This document shows, piece by piece, positions 35,628 to 45,154 of a DNA stretch of 64,000 nt. This stretch comes from CAYMUL01 sp964393605 (GTDB lineage Bacteria; Bacteroidota; Ignavibacteria; Ignavibacteriales; Ignavibacteriaceae). The position numbers were made by a program, and so were the translations under genes. The stretch lies in assembly GCA_964393605.1 (NCBI GenBank), contig CAYMUL010000015.1, positions 1 through 64,000 of the forward strand, written 5' to 3'. Position 1 is the stretch's first letter, and the number at the start of each line of letters is the position of its first letter. The notes beneath the pieces were generated by a model. The model had not been told where the DNA came from. It ran no database searches and saw nothing but the letters and a program-made list of their open reading frames with translations.

Positions 35628-37763
35628 CTATTCTTGTGCAGAAGAAGAATCGGATTTTTCATGATGATGCTCATGCTTTTCTTTCTTCTTTTCTAAGAGA
35701 ACTTTTCTGCTGAGGGAATATTTACCGTTTTCAATTTTCAAGAGTTTAACTGTTACTTCGTCGCCTTCCTTAAAGTAATCTGTAACCTTTGCAACTCTTT
35801 TATGATCAATTTCGGAAATGTGCAGCAAGCCGGATTTTCCGGGTAAGATTTCGACGAGCGCGCCGAACTCTAACAATCGCACTACATTTCCTGTATAAAC
35901 TTCTCCGACTTCGGGAGTAGCGGTTAATCTGCGGATATATTCTTTACATTGCTCTGCGCTTTCCATATTCGGAGAAGCAATGTTCACGGTGCCGTTATCT
36001 TCAATAGCAATTTCAACGCCGAATTTCTTCTGCATGCCTTGAACAGTTTTTCCGCCCGGACCAATGACCGCGCCAATTTGGTCTTGTTCAATTTGAATCA
36101 TCAACAATCTCGGCGCGTATTGAGAAAGTTGTTCATTCGGTTGAGAGATTGAAGCGTTCATTACAGAAAGAATATGTTCTCTTCCGGCTTTTGCCTGTTG
36201 AACCGCTTTCTCCATAATTTCGAAAGAGATTCCTTCAATCTTAATATCCATTTGGAAGCCGGTAATTCCATCGCTTGTGCCGGCAACTTTGAAATCCATA
36301 TCTCCCAAATGATCTTCGTTTCCGAGAATATCTGAAAGAATAGCGTAACGATCCCCTTCTTTAATTAAGCCCATTGCAATACCTGCAACAGCTTTTTTTA
36401 TAGGCACGCCGCCTTGCATCATAGAAAGTGAACCGGCGCATACAGTCGCCATTGAAGATGAACCGTTCGATTCAAGTATATCACTTACAATTCTGAGTGT
36501 GTATGGAAAAGTTTGTTCATCGGGAAGCATATTCTTTAACGAACGTTCGGCGAGGTTGCCATGCCCGATTTCTCTTCTTCCTACTCCCGTCATTCTGCCA
36601 ACTTCGCCAACGCTGTACGGCGGAAAATTATAGTGAAGCAAAAATCTTTTTGTAGATTCTTCACGCAAGCCGTCAATTATTTGCTCGTCATTTTTTGTGC
36701 CGAGTGTAATTGTAGTTAAACTTTGAGTTTCGCCGCGCGTGAAAAGAACTGAACCGTGCGCGCGAGGAAGTACATCGAGATCAATGGTGATTGGTCTTAC
36801 CTGCGTTGTATTTCTTCCGTCAAGTCGTGAACCGGCGGTAAGAATTCTTTCGCGCATCAATTCTTTTTCAAGATCATGTAAAATTGCGCCGATAGTTTTT
36901 TCCTGCTCGGGATATTTTTCAGCGAGTGAAGTTTGAACGGAAAGATTCAATTCTTCGTTTTGTTTGCTTCGTTCTTCTTTTGCTAATACCGTTGCAACGA
37001 GCTCGGTGTATTTTTCTTTTGCGAGAGAATATACATCTTCTTTTAAAGCCGCATCAATTTCAGGAACGGCGATAACCATTTTCGCTTTGCCAACTTCCTT
37101 TTGCAGTTCGAGTTGAAGCGCGACTAATTTTTTGATTTCGCCATGAGCAAACTTCAAAGCATCGAGCATTACTTCTTCGCTAACTTCTTTTGCTTCTCCC
37201 TCAACCATCATTATTGAATCATTTGTGCCGGCAACTACAAGTTCAATATCGGATTCTTCAACTTGCTTGAATGTTGGATTAAGAACAAACTCGCCATTAA
37301 CTCTGCCAACTCTCACTTCACCGATTGGTCCATTGAATGGAATATCGGAAACGGTGAGTGCGGCGGAAGCGCCAAGCGCACCGAGAACATCGGAATCATT
37401 TTCCGCATCACTTGAAAAAACTGTTGCAACAACTTGCGTTTCGTTTTTGAAATAGTCGGGGAACAATGGTCTGATTGGTCTATCAATTAAGCGCGCACTT
37501 AAGATTTCCTTTTCCGATGGTCTCCCTTCCCTTTTAATAAATCCACCGGGAAATTTTCCGGCGGCAGAAGCTTTTTCTCTGTATTCAACTTGCAAAGGGA
37601 AGAAATCGACATCTTCCATCGGTTTGCTTGCAGAAACAGCAGTAACAAGAACCATCGTATCGCCGTAGCGAACCATGACGGAACCGTTTGCTTGTTTTGC
37701 AAACCTTCCATATTCAACGGAAAGTTTCTTCCCGCCGATTTCAACTTCTTTAATAACAGACAT
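35628..37763 (-). CDS. pnp: Polyribonucleotide nucleotidyltransferase
   Basis: The 711-residue enzyme degrades RNA 3' to 5' by phosphorolysis. It has two RNase PH domains (about 1-210 and 310-540; FPGGFIKREGRPSEKEILSA, YNFPPYSVGEVGRMTGVGRR), a KH domain (IGAVIGPGGKTVQGMQKKFG) and an S1 domain (GEVYTGNVVRLLEFGALVEI), with a His/Glu-rich tail. The length is typical. It follows rpsO by nine bases, the same order found in many bacteria. Confidence 0.97.
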   Translation of the reverse strand: MSVIKEVEIGGKKLSVEYGRFAKQANGSVMVRYGDTMVLVTAVSASKPMEDVDFFPLQVEYREKASAAGKFPGGFIKREGRPSEKEILSARLIDRPIRPLFPDYFKNETQVVATVFSSDAENDSDVLGALGASAALTVSDIPFNGPIGEVRVGRVNGEFVLNPTFKQVEESDIELVVAGTNDSIMMVEGEAKEVSEEVMLDALKFAHGEIKKLVALQLELQKEVGKAKMVIAVPEIDAALKEDVYSLAKEKYTELVATVLAKEERSKQNEELNLSVQTSLAEKYPEQEKTIGAILHDLEKELMRERILTAGSRLDGRNTTQVRPITIDLDVLPRAHGSVLFTRGETQSLTTITLGTKNDEQIIDGLREESTKRFLLHYNFPPYSVGEVGRMTGVGRREIGHGNLAERSLKNMLPDEQTFPYTLRIVSDILESNGSSSMATVCAGSLSMMQGGVPIKKAVAGIAMGLIKEGDRYAILSDILGNEDHLGDMDFKVAGTSDGITGFQMDIKIEGISFEIMEKAVQQAKAGREHILSVMNASISQPNEQLSQYAPRLLMIQIEQDQIGAVIGPGGKTVQGMQKKFGVEIAIEDNGTVNIASPNMESAEQCKEYIRRLTATPEVGEVYTGNVVRLLEFGALVEILPGKSGLLHISEIDHKRVAKVTDYFKEGDEVTVKLLKIENGKYSLSRKVLLEKKKEKHEHHHEKSDSSSAQE

Positions 37764-37772
37764 TACAATACC

Positions 37773-38036
37773 TTACTTTCTAATATTTAGTTTTTTGATT
37801 ATTTCTCTGTATCGCGTGATGTCCGTTTTGATTAGATAATCAAGCAATCTTCTTCTTTTGCCAACCATCATCATTAAGCCGCGGCGCGAGTGGTGGTCTT
37901 TTTTGTGGGCATCGAAATGAGCCGTGAGATCGTTGATTCTTTTTGTCAACAATGCAACCTGCACTTCTGTTTTGCCGCTGTCTTTTTCGTTCTGCCCAAA
38001 CTCTTTTATTATTTCGAGTTTTTCTTCTTTTGTCAT
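37773..38036 (-). CDS. rpsO: 30S ribosomal protein S15
   Basis: The 87-residue protein binds 16S rRNA and helps form the central domain of the small subunit. Signature blocks are DSGKTEVQVALLTKRINDLT and HKKDHHSRRGLMMMVGKRRR, ending DITRYREIIKKLNIRK. It has a good ribosome site (AAGGAGAAA) upstream and is followed closely by pnp. Confidence 0.97.
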   Translation of the reverse strand: MTKEEKLEIIKEFGQNEKDSGKTEVQVALLTKRINDLTAHFDAHKKDHHSRRGLMMMVGKRRRLLDYLIKTDITRYREIIKKLNIRK

Positions 38037-38086
38037 TTTGGTTTTTCTCCTTTTGTTATACGATGTAATTCCAGATTTAACCGGAA

Positions 38087-39031
38087 CTAATTAATTAAAA
38101 TATTTTTTGTTAAAATTTCTAAACAAGATTCTTTATCGGATTTGATCTGTTCAATCAATTCCGAAAGAGAAGTAAATTTCATTTCGTCTCTAACGCGCTC
38201 GATGAGATGAACTTCAAGTTCGTCGCCGTAAATTTCTTTATCGAAATCGAAGATGTTCACTTCGGGTACGACTGCGTGCGTGTTATCCAAAGTTGGACGT
38301 GTTCCAATGTACAACATCCCTTTGAAAACATTTTTCTTCCACAAAACTTCAACTGCATAAATTCCGATTGCCGGAATTAATTTGTTCTGATTTTGCAATT
38401 CGAGGTTTGCAGTCGGAAAACCGAGTGTTCGCCCGATTTTTTTTCCTTCGACAACTTTCCCTTTGAAGAAATATTTTCTGTTCAAGAAAGTATTTGCTTC
38501 GGATACATTGCCCTGTTTTAGTGTTGCTCTAATTTTAGAACTGCTAATTACATTTCCGTCAAACGAAACAGCATCAACTTCATGAACATCGAAGTTATGA
38601 GTTCGGGATAATTGCAACAAAGTTTGCTGGTTTCCGTCTCTTCCTTTTCCGAAGCGATGATCGTAACCGATAACTATTGCTTGCATCCCAATTTTTTCAA
38701 TCAGGTAAGATTTTACGAAATCATCGGAAGAAGTAGACGCAAATTCCGGAGTGAAAGGAATAACTAATAAATTTTCAATCCCGAATTCACGCAATATTTT
38801 TTCTTTTTCATCCACGGTCGTTAAAATTTGTAAATTATTTTTATTCGCAACAACAAGCTGCGGATGCGGCTCGAAAGTAACGACGAGGTTTCTTGCAGAA
38901 TATTCTTCTGCTTTTGCTTTTAGTAAAGAAAGAATTTTTTGATGCCCGAGATGTACTCCATCATAAGTGCCGATAGTTAATACAGTTTTCTCGTTCCGCG
39001 ATATTTCGTTAATATCTCTAAATACATTCAT
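38087..39031 (-). CDS. ribF: Bifunctional riboflavin kinase / FAD synthetase
   Basis: The 314-residue enzyme makes FMN and FAD from riboflavin. The N-terminal nucleotidyltransferase has GTYDGVHLGHQKILSLL and GYDHRFGKGRDGN; the C-terminal kinase has GKKIGRTLGFPTANLEL and IYAVEV. The length is typical. It sits between truB and rpsO, as in many Bacteroidota, and should be part of the long translation operon. Confidence 0.95.
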   Translation of the reverse strand: MNVFRDINEISRNEKTVLTIGTYDGVHLGHQKILSLLKAKAEEYSARNLVVTFEPHPQLVVANKNNLQILTTVDEKEKILREFGIENLLVIPFTPEFASTSSDDFVKSYLIEKIGMQAIVIGYDHRFGKGRDGNQQTLLQLSRTHNFDVHEVDAVSFDGNVISSSKIRATLKQGNVSEANTFLNRKYFFKGKVVEGKKIGRTLGFPTANLELQNQNKLIPAIGIYAVEVLWKKNVFKGMLYIGTRPTLDNTHAVVPEVNIFDFDKEIYGDELEVHLIERVRDEMKFTSLSELIEQIKSDKESCLEILTKNILIN

Positions 39032-39206
39032 CTAAAACATTTTCATCAGTGGCTTGCAAATATAACCCATGAAGTAGTTATTATAAAACTTATATTTCCC
39101 TTCAGCCCGAACGGAAGTGTGGGAAATAAAGCGAAATGGTTGAAAAATCCAATCATTTCCAAGCTCACACAGATATGATTTCAATAATGAAAGAACATGG
39201 TTGAAT

Positions 39207-39914
39207 TTATTCACCGGATTTCCTTCCGAACCTGTCGCGAAAAGATTGAACGGAAAAAGCATCGTCAACGGAAAAATCTCCGATGGCGGTTCTTCTCAAT
39301 TCGAAAAGATGCGCGCCGCAGTTCAGTTCCTTTCCCATGTCATCGGCAATCACACGAATGTAAGTTCCTTTCGAACAAACAATTTCGAATTCGATGAAAG
39401 GAAGTTCAACCTTTCCAATTTTAAAAGAATAAACCGAAACGTTGCGTGGTTCGCGCGGAACGGTTTGACCTTTTCTGATATATTGATACAACTTTTTTCC
39501 CTGATAATTCACTGCTGAATACATTGGCGGAAGCTGTTGAATTTCGCCCGTAAATTTTTTTGTGGCGGCAAAAATTTCAGTTTCACCGATGTGCGAATAT
39601 TCCTTCGTCTCAGTAACTTCTGTCTCTTTATCCATCGAAGGAGTTGATTCTCCCAATTTGAATTTTCCGGCGTAAGTTTTTTTCAAATCCTGAAAAGAAG
39701 AAATTTCTTTCGTCTTTTTTCCGGAACAGAGAATCAATAATCCCGTTGCCATTGGATCTAAAGTGCCGGCGTGTCCAACTTTTTTCACACCGATAACTTT
39801 TCTTATTTCATGAATGACTTTGAAAGAAGACCAACGAATCGGTTTATCGATTAAAAAAGATTCCCCTTCAAGAAAATTGTAATGTTCGGAAATATTATTC
39901 CGAAGGGTTATCAT
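39207..39914 (-). CDS. truB: tRNA pseudouridine(55) synthase
   Basis: The 235-residue enzyme makes pseudouridine 55 in the T-loop of tRNAs. The catalytic aspartate lies in VGHAGTLDPMATGLLIL; other marks are FLIDKPIRWSSFKVIHEIRK, PPMYSAVNYQGKKLYQYIRK and CSKGTYIRVIADDMGKEL. It lacks a large C-terminal PUA domain. Its start overlaps the rbfA stop by about 20 bases, a sign of coupling. Confidence 0.95.
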   Translation of the reverse strand: MITLRNNISEHYNFLEGESFLIDKPIRWSSFKVIHEIRKVIGVKKVGHAGTLDPMATGLLILCSGKKTKEISSFQDLKKTYAGKFKLGESTPSMDKETEVTETKEYSHIGETEIFAATKKFTGEIQQLPPMYSAVNYQGKKLYQYIRKGQTVPREPRNVSVYSFKIGKVELPFIEFEIVCSKGTYIRVIADDMGKELNCGAHLFELRRTAIGDFSVDDAFSVQSFRDRFGRKSGE

Positions 39915-40248
39915 TCTGATGAATCTGTTTGATGAGTTCTTCTATTCTCTCTACATAATCCGACGTATCGTCGATGTAGAATTTCAGTTCGGGAACAAAG
40001 CGAAGACTAATGCGCGATGCCAGTTCCGATCTGATAATATGAGCGACCTGCTCAACTTTTGTCATGATGAATTCTCTATTTTCTTTTTCGAAAACGGAGA
40101 GATAAATTTTCGCTAATCTGAAATCAGGCGTTACTTTAACGTTTGTAATTGTAACAAAACCGAAAGATGAATCTTGCAGTTTGTGGAGAAAGATTAAGCT
40201 GATTTCCTGCTTAATCATCTTTTCAACTTTTTCTATTCTGTATGGCAT
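39895..40248 (-). CDS. rbfA: Ribosome-binding factor A
   Basis: The 117-residue protein is a KH-fold factor needed for late 30S maturation, especially at low temperature. It shows MPYRIEKVEKMIKQEISLIF at the start, VTITNVKVTPDFRLAKIYLS in the middle and RISLRFVPELKFYIDDTSDY near the end, all family marks. It lies between infB and truB. Confidence 0.94.
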   Translation of the reverse strand: MPYRIEKVEKMIKQEISLIFLHKLQDSSFGFVTITNVKVTPDFRLAKIYLSVFEKENREFIMTKVEQVAHIIRSELASRISLRFVPELKFYIDDTSDYVERIEELIKQIHQNDNPSE

Positions 40249-40261
40249 AACTTGCCTCCGG

Positions 40262-42850
40262 TTAGATGAACTTCTTCTTTGTCTCTATAATTTTATAACC
40301 TTCGATGATATCACCGATTTTAATATCGTTGTAATTATTCAAACTGATACCGCATTCATAGCCGGCATCAACTTCGCGTACATCATCTTTAAATCTTTTA
40401 AGCGCAAAAATATCGCCGTCAAAAATTACGATGCCGTCGCGAATCAACCTTACTTTATTGTTACGTTGAACTTTTCCATCCTGAACATAACAACCGGCAA
40501 CCATTCCAATCTTTGGAACTTTGAAAGTTTCTCTGACTTCGATTGTGGAAGTAACTTCTTCGCTTATTATCGGCGCGAGCAATCCTTCCAGTGCTGATCT
40601 AACTTCGTTGATTGCATCGTAAATAATATTGTAAATGCGAATATCTACTTTTTCGTTTTCGGCGAGTTTGCGTGCATTCAAGTTGGGGCGAACGTGAAAG
40701 CCGATGATGATTGCATTTGACGCGCTCGCCAGAAGAACATCGCCTTCGGAAATTGCACCGACGCCGCGATGGATTACTCTAACTTTCACTTCATCGCGCG
40801 AGAGTTTCATCATTGAATCGGCAAGCGCTTCAACCGATCCATCAACGTCTCCTTTTACAATTACCGGCAATTCTTTTACTCCGCCGAGACTGATCTGTTT
40901 GGAAATTTCATCAAGTGTAATGTGATGAACTTGTTTATGATCTTGTTCCCGTTTGAGTTGTTGTCTCTTTGTTGCAATATCTTTTGCATCCCTTTCGGAA
41001 GCAACAACAATGAATACATCGCCTGCTTGCGGTGCGCCTTCTAATCCGAGTACGAGCACCGGAGTTGAAGGAGTAGCTTCGGTTACTTTATGTCCACGTT
41101 CATCAAACATTGCACGCACGCGACCCGAAAAATTTCCTGCAATGAACGGATCGCCGACTTTCAAAGTTCCCTTCTGAACAAGAACAGTTGCGGTAACGCC
41201 TCTTCCTTTATCGAGTTCCGATTCGATTACAACACCGCGCGCTAAACGATCGGGGTTTGCTTTTAATTCCATCACATCGGCTTCGAGAAGAATTTTTTCA
41301 AGAAGTTGCTCTACATTCTTTCCGAACTTCGCCGAGATTTGTACACACTGATATTTTCCGCCCCAATCTTCAACCAATACATTTCTATCGGCAAGTTGCT
41401 GACGAATTCTATCAATGTTTGCATCGGGTTTATCAATTTTATTAATGGCAACAATTATTGGAACATTTGCCGCTTGCGCGTGACTGATTGCTTCCACAGT
41501 TTGCGGCATAACCGCATCATCTGCGGCTACAACGAGTACAACAATATCCGTAACTTGAGCGCCGCGTGCACGCATTGCAGTAAATGCTTCGTGTCCCGGT
41601 GTATCAAGAAATGCAATCATTCGATCATTACCGACTGCAACTTTGTAAGCGCCGATGTGCTGCGTAATTCCGCCAGATTCTCCTGCAACAACATTAGTTC
41701 TGCGGATGTAATCCAGCAAAGATGTTTTGCCGTGATCTACGTGTCCCATGATTGTAACAATCGGGCTACGTTCTTTCAGCATTTCGGAAGAGTCAGGTTT
41801 ATCATCCAAAATATCGGAAGTATATTCTTTTGCTTTCTCAACTTGAAAACCGAATTCATCGGCAACGAGAGTAATCGTATCCATTTCAAGTCTTTGATTT
41901 ATAGAAACCATTAACCCGAGCGCAATACACTTTTGAATTACTTCGCCGACGGGAACGCCCATCAAGTTTGCGAGTTCGTTGACTGCAATAAATTCAGTAA
42001 CAAAAAGTTTGGTAGAATCTTGTTCTCTGATTTCCTGTCTTTTAATTTCTTCTTCGGCACGTTCGCGCTTTTTCTTCTTTCTTTGCAAAGCGCGTTGCGA
42101 GAGAACAGATTCATCCATGCTGAGCATGGTTTTCTTTATCGCGTCTTTAACTTCCTGATCGTCAACCTCAATTTTCTTATGTTTTTTCTTGGCATCAGCT
42201 GCGTCGTCGCCGTCTACTTTATTCTTTGCTTTTGGTTTTTTCTTTTTCTTTTTCGGTTTTTCTTCTTCGGTTTTCACTTTTTCTTCGACAACCGATTCGA
42301 CCTCGGAGGCAGAACCTTTTTCGAGATTCATCTTGCCGAGGATTGTCAATCCTTTTCCGTTAGTCGGTTTTTGCGGCGCAGTCGTTTCCTCTATTGATGG
42401 CTTCGATTCAGCCACTTCCGGAGGAATTTGAATTTTTATTTTTTCAACATCAATCGCTTCGGCATGTTTAAGCTGAACTTCATCAATTTTCTTTTCGGGT
42501 TCTTCAACTTTTTCCGGTTTAGAAACTTCAGCATGAGTTGTTTTAGTTTTTAAGGAAGGAGTTTCTGCGCGCTTTGCCACAGAAGAAACTTTCGGTTCTT
42601 TAGCTTTCTCTTTTTTGTCATCACGCTTTTTCTGGATTTCGGCAATCTTTTTTGTTGCCTTTTCCTTCTTTTCAATATCCTTTTTAAAATGCTCTTTGAT
42701 AACTTGAAGCATTTCATCGGTTAGAATTGTTTGAAGAGTTTTAGCTTCGAATCCTTTCTTCTTCAAAAGATCGATAATAGAATCCGACGCGATGCCGTTT
42801 TCGGAAGCGTATTTATAAAGTCTAATTTTTTCTGGTTTATCTGATGCCAT
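40262..42850 (-). CDS. infB: Translation initiation factor IF-2
   Basis: The 862-residue GTPase brings fMet-tRNA to the ribosome. The N-terminus holds an IF2_N helix (KIRLYKYASENGIASDSIID), then a long Lys/Glu-rich linker (to about 280), a second IF2_N motif (LANLMGVPVGEVIQKCIALG), then the G domain with GHVDHGKTSLLDYIRR, DTPGHEAFTAMRARGA and NKIDKP, and the C-terminal domains that bind fMet-tRNA. Length is normal. It is placed between nusA and rbfA, as in most bacteria. Confidence 0.97.
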   Translation of the reverse strand: MASDKPEKIRLYKYASENGIASDSIIDLLKKKGFEAKTLQTILTDEMLQVIKEHFKKDIEKKEKATKKIAEIQKKRDDKKEKAKEPKVSSVAKRAETPSLKTKTTHAEVSKPEKVEEPEKKIDEVQLKHAEAIDVEKIKIQIPPEVAESKPSIEETTAPQKPTNGKGLTILGKMNLEKGSASEVESVVEEKVKTEEEKPKKKKKKPKAKNKVDGDDAADAKKKHKKIEVDDQEVKDAIKKTMLSMDESVLSQRALQRKKKKRERAEEEIKRQEIREQDSTKLFVTEFIAVNELANLMGVPVGEVIQKCIALGLMVSINQRLEMDTITLVADEFGFQVEKAKEYTSDILDDKPDSSEMLKERSPIVTIMGHVDHGKTSLLDYIRRTNVVAGESGGITQHIGAYKVAVGNDRMIAFLDTPGHEAFTAMRARGAQVTDIVVLVVAADDAVMPQTVEAISHAQAANVPIIVAINKIDKPDANIDRIRQQLADRNVLVEDWGGKYQCVQISAKFGKNVEQLLEKILLEADVMELKANPDRLARGVVIESELDKGRGVTATVLVQKGTLKVGDPFIAGNFSGRVRAMFDERGHKVTEATPSTPVLVLGLEGAPQAGDVFIVVASERDAKDIATKRQQLKREQDHKQVHHITLDEISKQISLGGVKELPVIVKGDVDGSVEALADSMMKLSRDEVKVRVIHRGVGAISEGDVLLASASNAIIIGFHVRPNLNARKLAENEKVDIRIYNIIYDAINEVRSALEGLLAPIISEEVTSTIEVRETFKVPKIGMVAGCYVQDGKVQRNNKVRLIRDGIVIFDGDIFALKRFKDDVREVDAGYECGISLNNYNDIKIGDIIEGYKIIETKKKFI

Positions 42851-42873
42851 TCTAAGGCGATTCCTTTCTACTT

Positions 42874-44118
42874 CTACTCTTCTTTAAATTCTTCATTAAA
42901 GATAGTAAGAATTCTATCGATGGTTTCCTCATCGAGACCTTCGATAGTCAATAATTTTTCTTTTCCCGCGCGAAGAACTTCGAGAGCAGTGTCGAATCTA
43001 TTATTAAGCAATATTTGATAAACATCATTTCCGATTTCTTCTCTCATATCAATCAGTTCGATATCTTCTTCATATTCTTCAATCGGTTTTTCTTCACGAA
43101 TCAAATCAATCTCATAGCCGGAAATTTTAGTGGCGAGACGAATGTTCACACCATTTTTTCCAACAATTGAAGACGCTTGATCATTATCTGCAAAAACGGT
43201 TGCGTGTTTTGTGTCTTCATTTAGTTTCACGTCTTTGATTTTCCCGGGAGCCAATGCTTTTTGAATGAGTGCCTTTATATCATCTGTGTGGGTAATTACA
43301 TCGATGTTTTCGTTGTTCAATTCTCTTACTATCGCGTGAATACGCACCCCTTTCATTCCAACGCAGGCACCGACAGGATCAATTCTTTTATCTTGAGATT
43401 CTACGATAACTTTTGCACGTTCGCCGGGTTCGCGAGCAATGGATTTTATTTCGATTACACCATCATAAATTTCGGGAATTTCAATTTCAAAAAGACGTTG
43501 CATAAAAATATTATCCGCACGGGAAATAATAACTTCGGGACCATTCTTTCCTTTTTTTACTTCTTTGACAATTGCGCGAATGGTTTCCCCTTTTCTGTAT
43601 CGCTCCTTTGGGATTTGTTCGTTGCGCGGCATTATCAACTCGTTCTTGTTATGATTGACGAGAATATCGTTTCTGCGGATTTGGTAAATATCTCCGATTA
43701 CAATTTCGCCGAGCAAATCTTGGTATTCGTTGTAAGTATTTTCTTTTTCAAGTTCACGAAGTTTTTGATATAAACTTTGCTTTGCAAAATTTACGCTTCT
43801 TCTGCCAAAGGTAGTAATAGAGAGTTTTTCCACATAATCTTCGCCGATGTCAAGTTCATCTTCGTTACCGAGTTTGTTCACTTCATCAATTGAAATTTGT
43901 TTGCTTTCATTATCAACTACTGCGACAATTTCTCTGACGAGAAATATTTCGATATCGCCACGATCCATATTCACAACAATATCGAAGTTTGCTTCTTCGC
44001 CATATTTTCGTTTTACGAGAATTCCGAAAATTTCTTCGATTACATTTGTTACGACGTCTTTATCGTATCCTTTTTCTTTCACCATTTGGGCAAAAGATTC
44101 AACAATCTCTGCGTTCAT
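42874..44118 (-). CDS. nusA: Transcription termination/antitermination factor NusA
   Basis: The 414-residue protein binds RNA polymerase and controls pausing, termination and antitermination. It has the N-terminal polymerase-binding domain, an S1 domain (EIVIGDIYQIRRNDILVNHN), two KH domains (ACVGMKGVRIHAIVRELN; SIVGKNGVNIRLATKI) and a short helix-hairpin-helix end (LTIEGLDEETIDRILTIF). It overlaps the rimP stop by four bases. NusA is known to influence its own operon in other bacteria, which matters for the leader hairpin upstream of rimP. Confidence 0.96.
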   Translation of the reverse strand: MNAEIVESFAQMVKEKGYDKDVVTNVIEEIFGILVKRKYGEEANFDIVVNMDRGDIEIFLVREIVAVVDNESKQISIDEVNKLGNEDELDIGEDYVEKLSITTFGRRSVNFAKQSLYQKLRELEKENTYNEYQDLLGEIVIGDIYQIRRNDILVNHNKNELIMPRNEQIPKERYRKGETIRAIVKEVKKGKNGPEVIISRADNIFMQRLFEIEIPEIYDGVIEIKSIAREPGERAKVIVESQDKRIDPVGACVGMKGVRIHAIVRELNNENIDVITHTDDIKALIQKALAPGKIKDVKLNEDTKHATVFADNDQASSIVGKNGVNIRLATKISGYEIDLIREEKPIEEYEEDIELIDMREEIGNDVYQILLNNRFDTALEVLRAGKEKLLTIEGLDEETIDRILTIFNEEFKEE

Positions 44119-44591
44119 TTCTTTTTACCTCCGTTATCAAAACTTACTAATACTTTAGCTTTTTTTATGTTATTAAAATTTATTTTCAATTCTTCTTTTC
44201 CTTTTGAGAAGAAGAGATTTTCTCCTTCGAGTCGAATCAGTTTTCCCTTAAACTTCATTTCTTTTTCCGTTTCATCGGTGCAATCGATTTCGAACTGCCG
44301 TCCCGTATGTTTGGAAAATTGTTCGATAAACTTTAAAGGTCTATCAACACCGGGAGAAGATACATCAAGTCTGAAAGAGAAATTGATTTCATTATCGGTT
44401 TCAAGAATTTCGATAATATTTCTGCTGATTGAAGAGCAATCGTCAATAGTTACAACGGAAGCGGAATCGATATAGACTTCGATAATCTTGTTTTTGCTGT
44501 CTCCTCGAAAGGCAACATCGATTAGCATAAATCCGGAAGATTGAACGGTCTGCAGGCAGACGGAATATATTTTTTTTTCGATAGTGTTCAT
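44115..44591 (-). CDS. rimP: Ribosome maturation factor RimP
   Basis: The 158-residue protein helps assemble the 30S subunit. Marks are SGFMLIDVAFRGDSKNKIIE, VTIDDCSSISRNIIEILE and FRLDVSSPGVDRPLKFIEQF, with a C-terminal Sm-like beta domain. It is the first gene of the rimP-nusA-infB-rbfA-truB-ribF-rpsO-pnp series, and a promoter candidate lies about 90 bases upstream. Confidence 0.93.
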   Translation of the reverse strand: MNTIEKKIYSVCLQTVQSSGFMLIDVAFRGDSKNKIIEVYIDSASVVTIDDCSSISRNIIEILETDNEINFSFRLDVSSPGVDRPLKFIEQFSKHTGRQFEIDCTDETEKEMKFKGKLIRLEGENLFFSKGKEELKINFNNIKKAKVLVSFDNGGKKK

Positions 44592-44652
44592 GAAACGAAT
44601 CGTGATTTTTTACTTCAAATCGTGAGGTTGAAGCGGAAAGATTCATAAAAAC

Positions 44653-44674
44653 AAAAATCGCCCTTTTAGGGCGA
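44653..44674 (-). terminator. Hairpin with U tract in the rimP-nusA leader (attenuator or terminator)
   Basis: On the minus strand, TCGCCCT-AAA-AGGGCGA forms a perfect seven-base-pair stem followed by TTTTTG. It lies between the predicted promoter (44685-44715) and rimP, near the predicted 5' end of the mRNA. It could terminate early, protect the 5' end, or close an unseen upstream transcript. Confidence 0.55.
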
Positions 44675-44684
44675 ATCACTATTG

Positions 44685-44715
44685 CAAAACTACTACTATT
44701 TGCCTGAAGAAGCAA
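44685..44715 (-). promoter_or_regulatory. Predicted promoter of the rimP-nusA operon
   Basis: On the minus strand a TTG (44713-44715) is followed after 20 bases by TAGTTTTG (44685-44692), a full match to the Bacteroidota TAnnTTTG box. The start of transcription would be near 44679, just before the hairpin at 44658-44674. Confidence 0.45.
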
Positions 44716-45154
44716 GTGAAGAAAATAGGGAGAGAGGCGGTGAAATCCAAAATAGAATTAAACCATCAATGAATTCAGTTATCATTCAAGATAAGCGGAA
44801 ATAAACTCGGCATAAAATTAACACCGATAAAAAGATCAGATATCCTAAAGCTCACATATTTACCATCTCACTTTACAATGTGAATCACGAACTGATGTTT
44901 CGCATATATTCAGACAGATTCGCCACGGTGTCGTGAAAAAGAAAAACTTTGTGTGCCTTCGTGAAAATCCTTCGTGCGCCGTTGTGGTGAAAAAGGAAGA
45001 ATTGAGAATGGACAATGGACAATTGAGAATGGACAATTGACAATGGAGAATGGAGAATGGAGAATTGAGAATGGAGAATTGTAAAAAATAAATTCTTTAG
45101 TGCTTTGTGGCAAAAAAAATTTAGTGTTTAAGGTGAGTCTATTCTATTTTTCTC
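44716..45154. other. Intergenic region with degenerate noncoding repeat tract
   Basis: About 440 bases without a credible gene. The middle part (44920-44995) resembles ACGGTGTCGTGAAAAAG / CTTTGTGTGCCTTCGTG noncoding repeats seen elsewhere in the window (55.6 and 56.2 kb). From 44998 to 45080 runs an imperfect tandem array built on GAGAATGGACAATTG-like units. Confidence 0.5.
44998..45080. repeat. Purine-rich imperfect tandem repeat (GAATGGACAATG type)
   Basis: The tract alternates GAGAATGG, GACAATGG and GACAATTG units with a period of 7-12 bases, all purines except the T and occasional C. It has stop-free stretches in one frame by chance but no start signal or family, so I treat it as noncoding simple sequence. 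Confidence 0.7.

Noticed and set aside
39032..39206. Short open frame between ribF and truB
   Set aside because: The frame extends from inside truB and has no family similarity or start signal; the gap is only 175 bases.
44910..45113. Minus-strand open frame of 67 codons over the purine-rich tract
   Set aside because: The product is low-complexity (FSIVNCPFSI-type repeats) and reflects the tandem DNA repeat.
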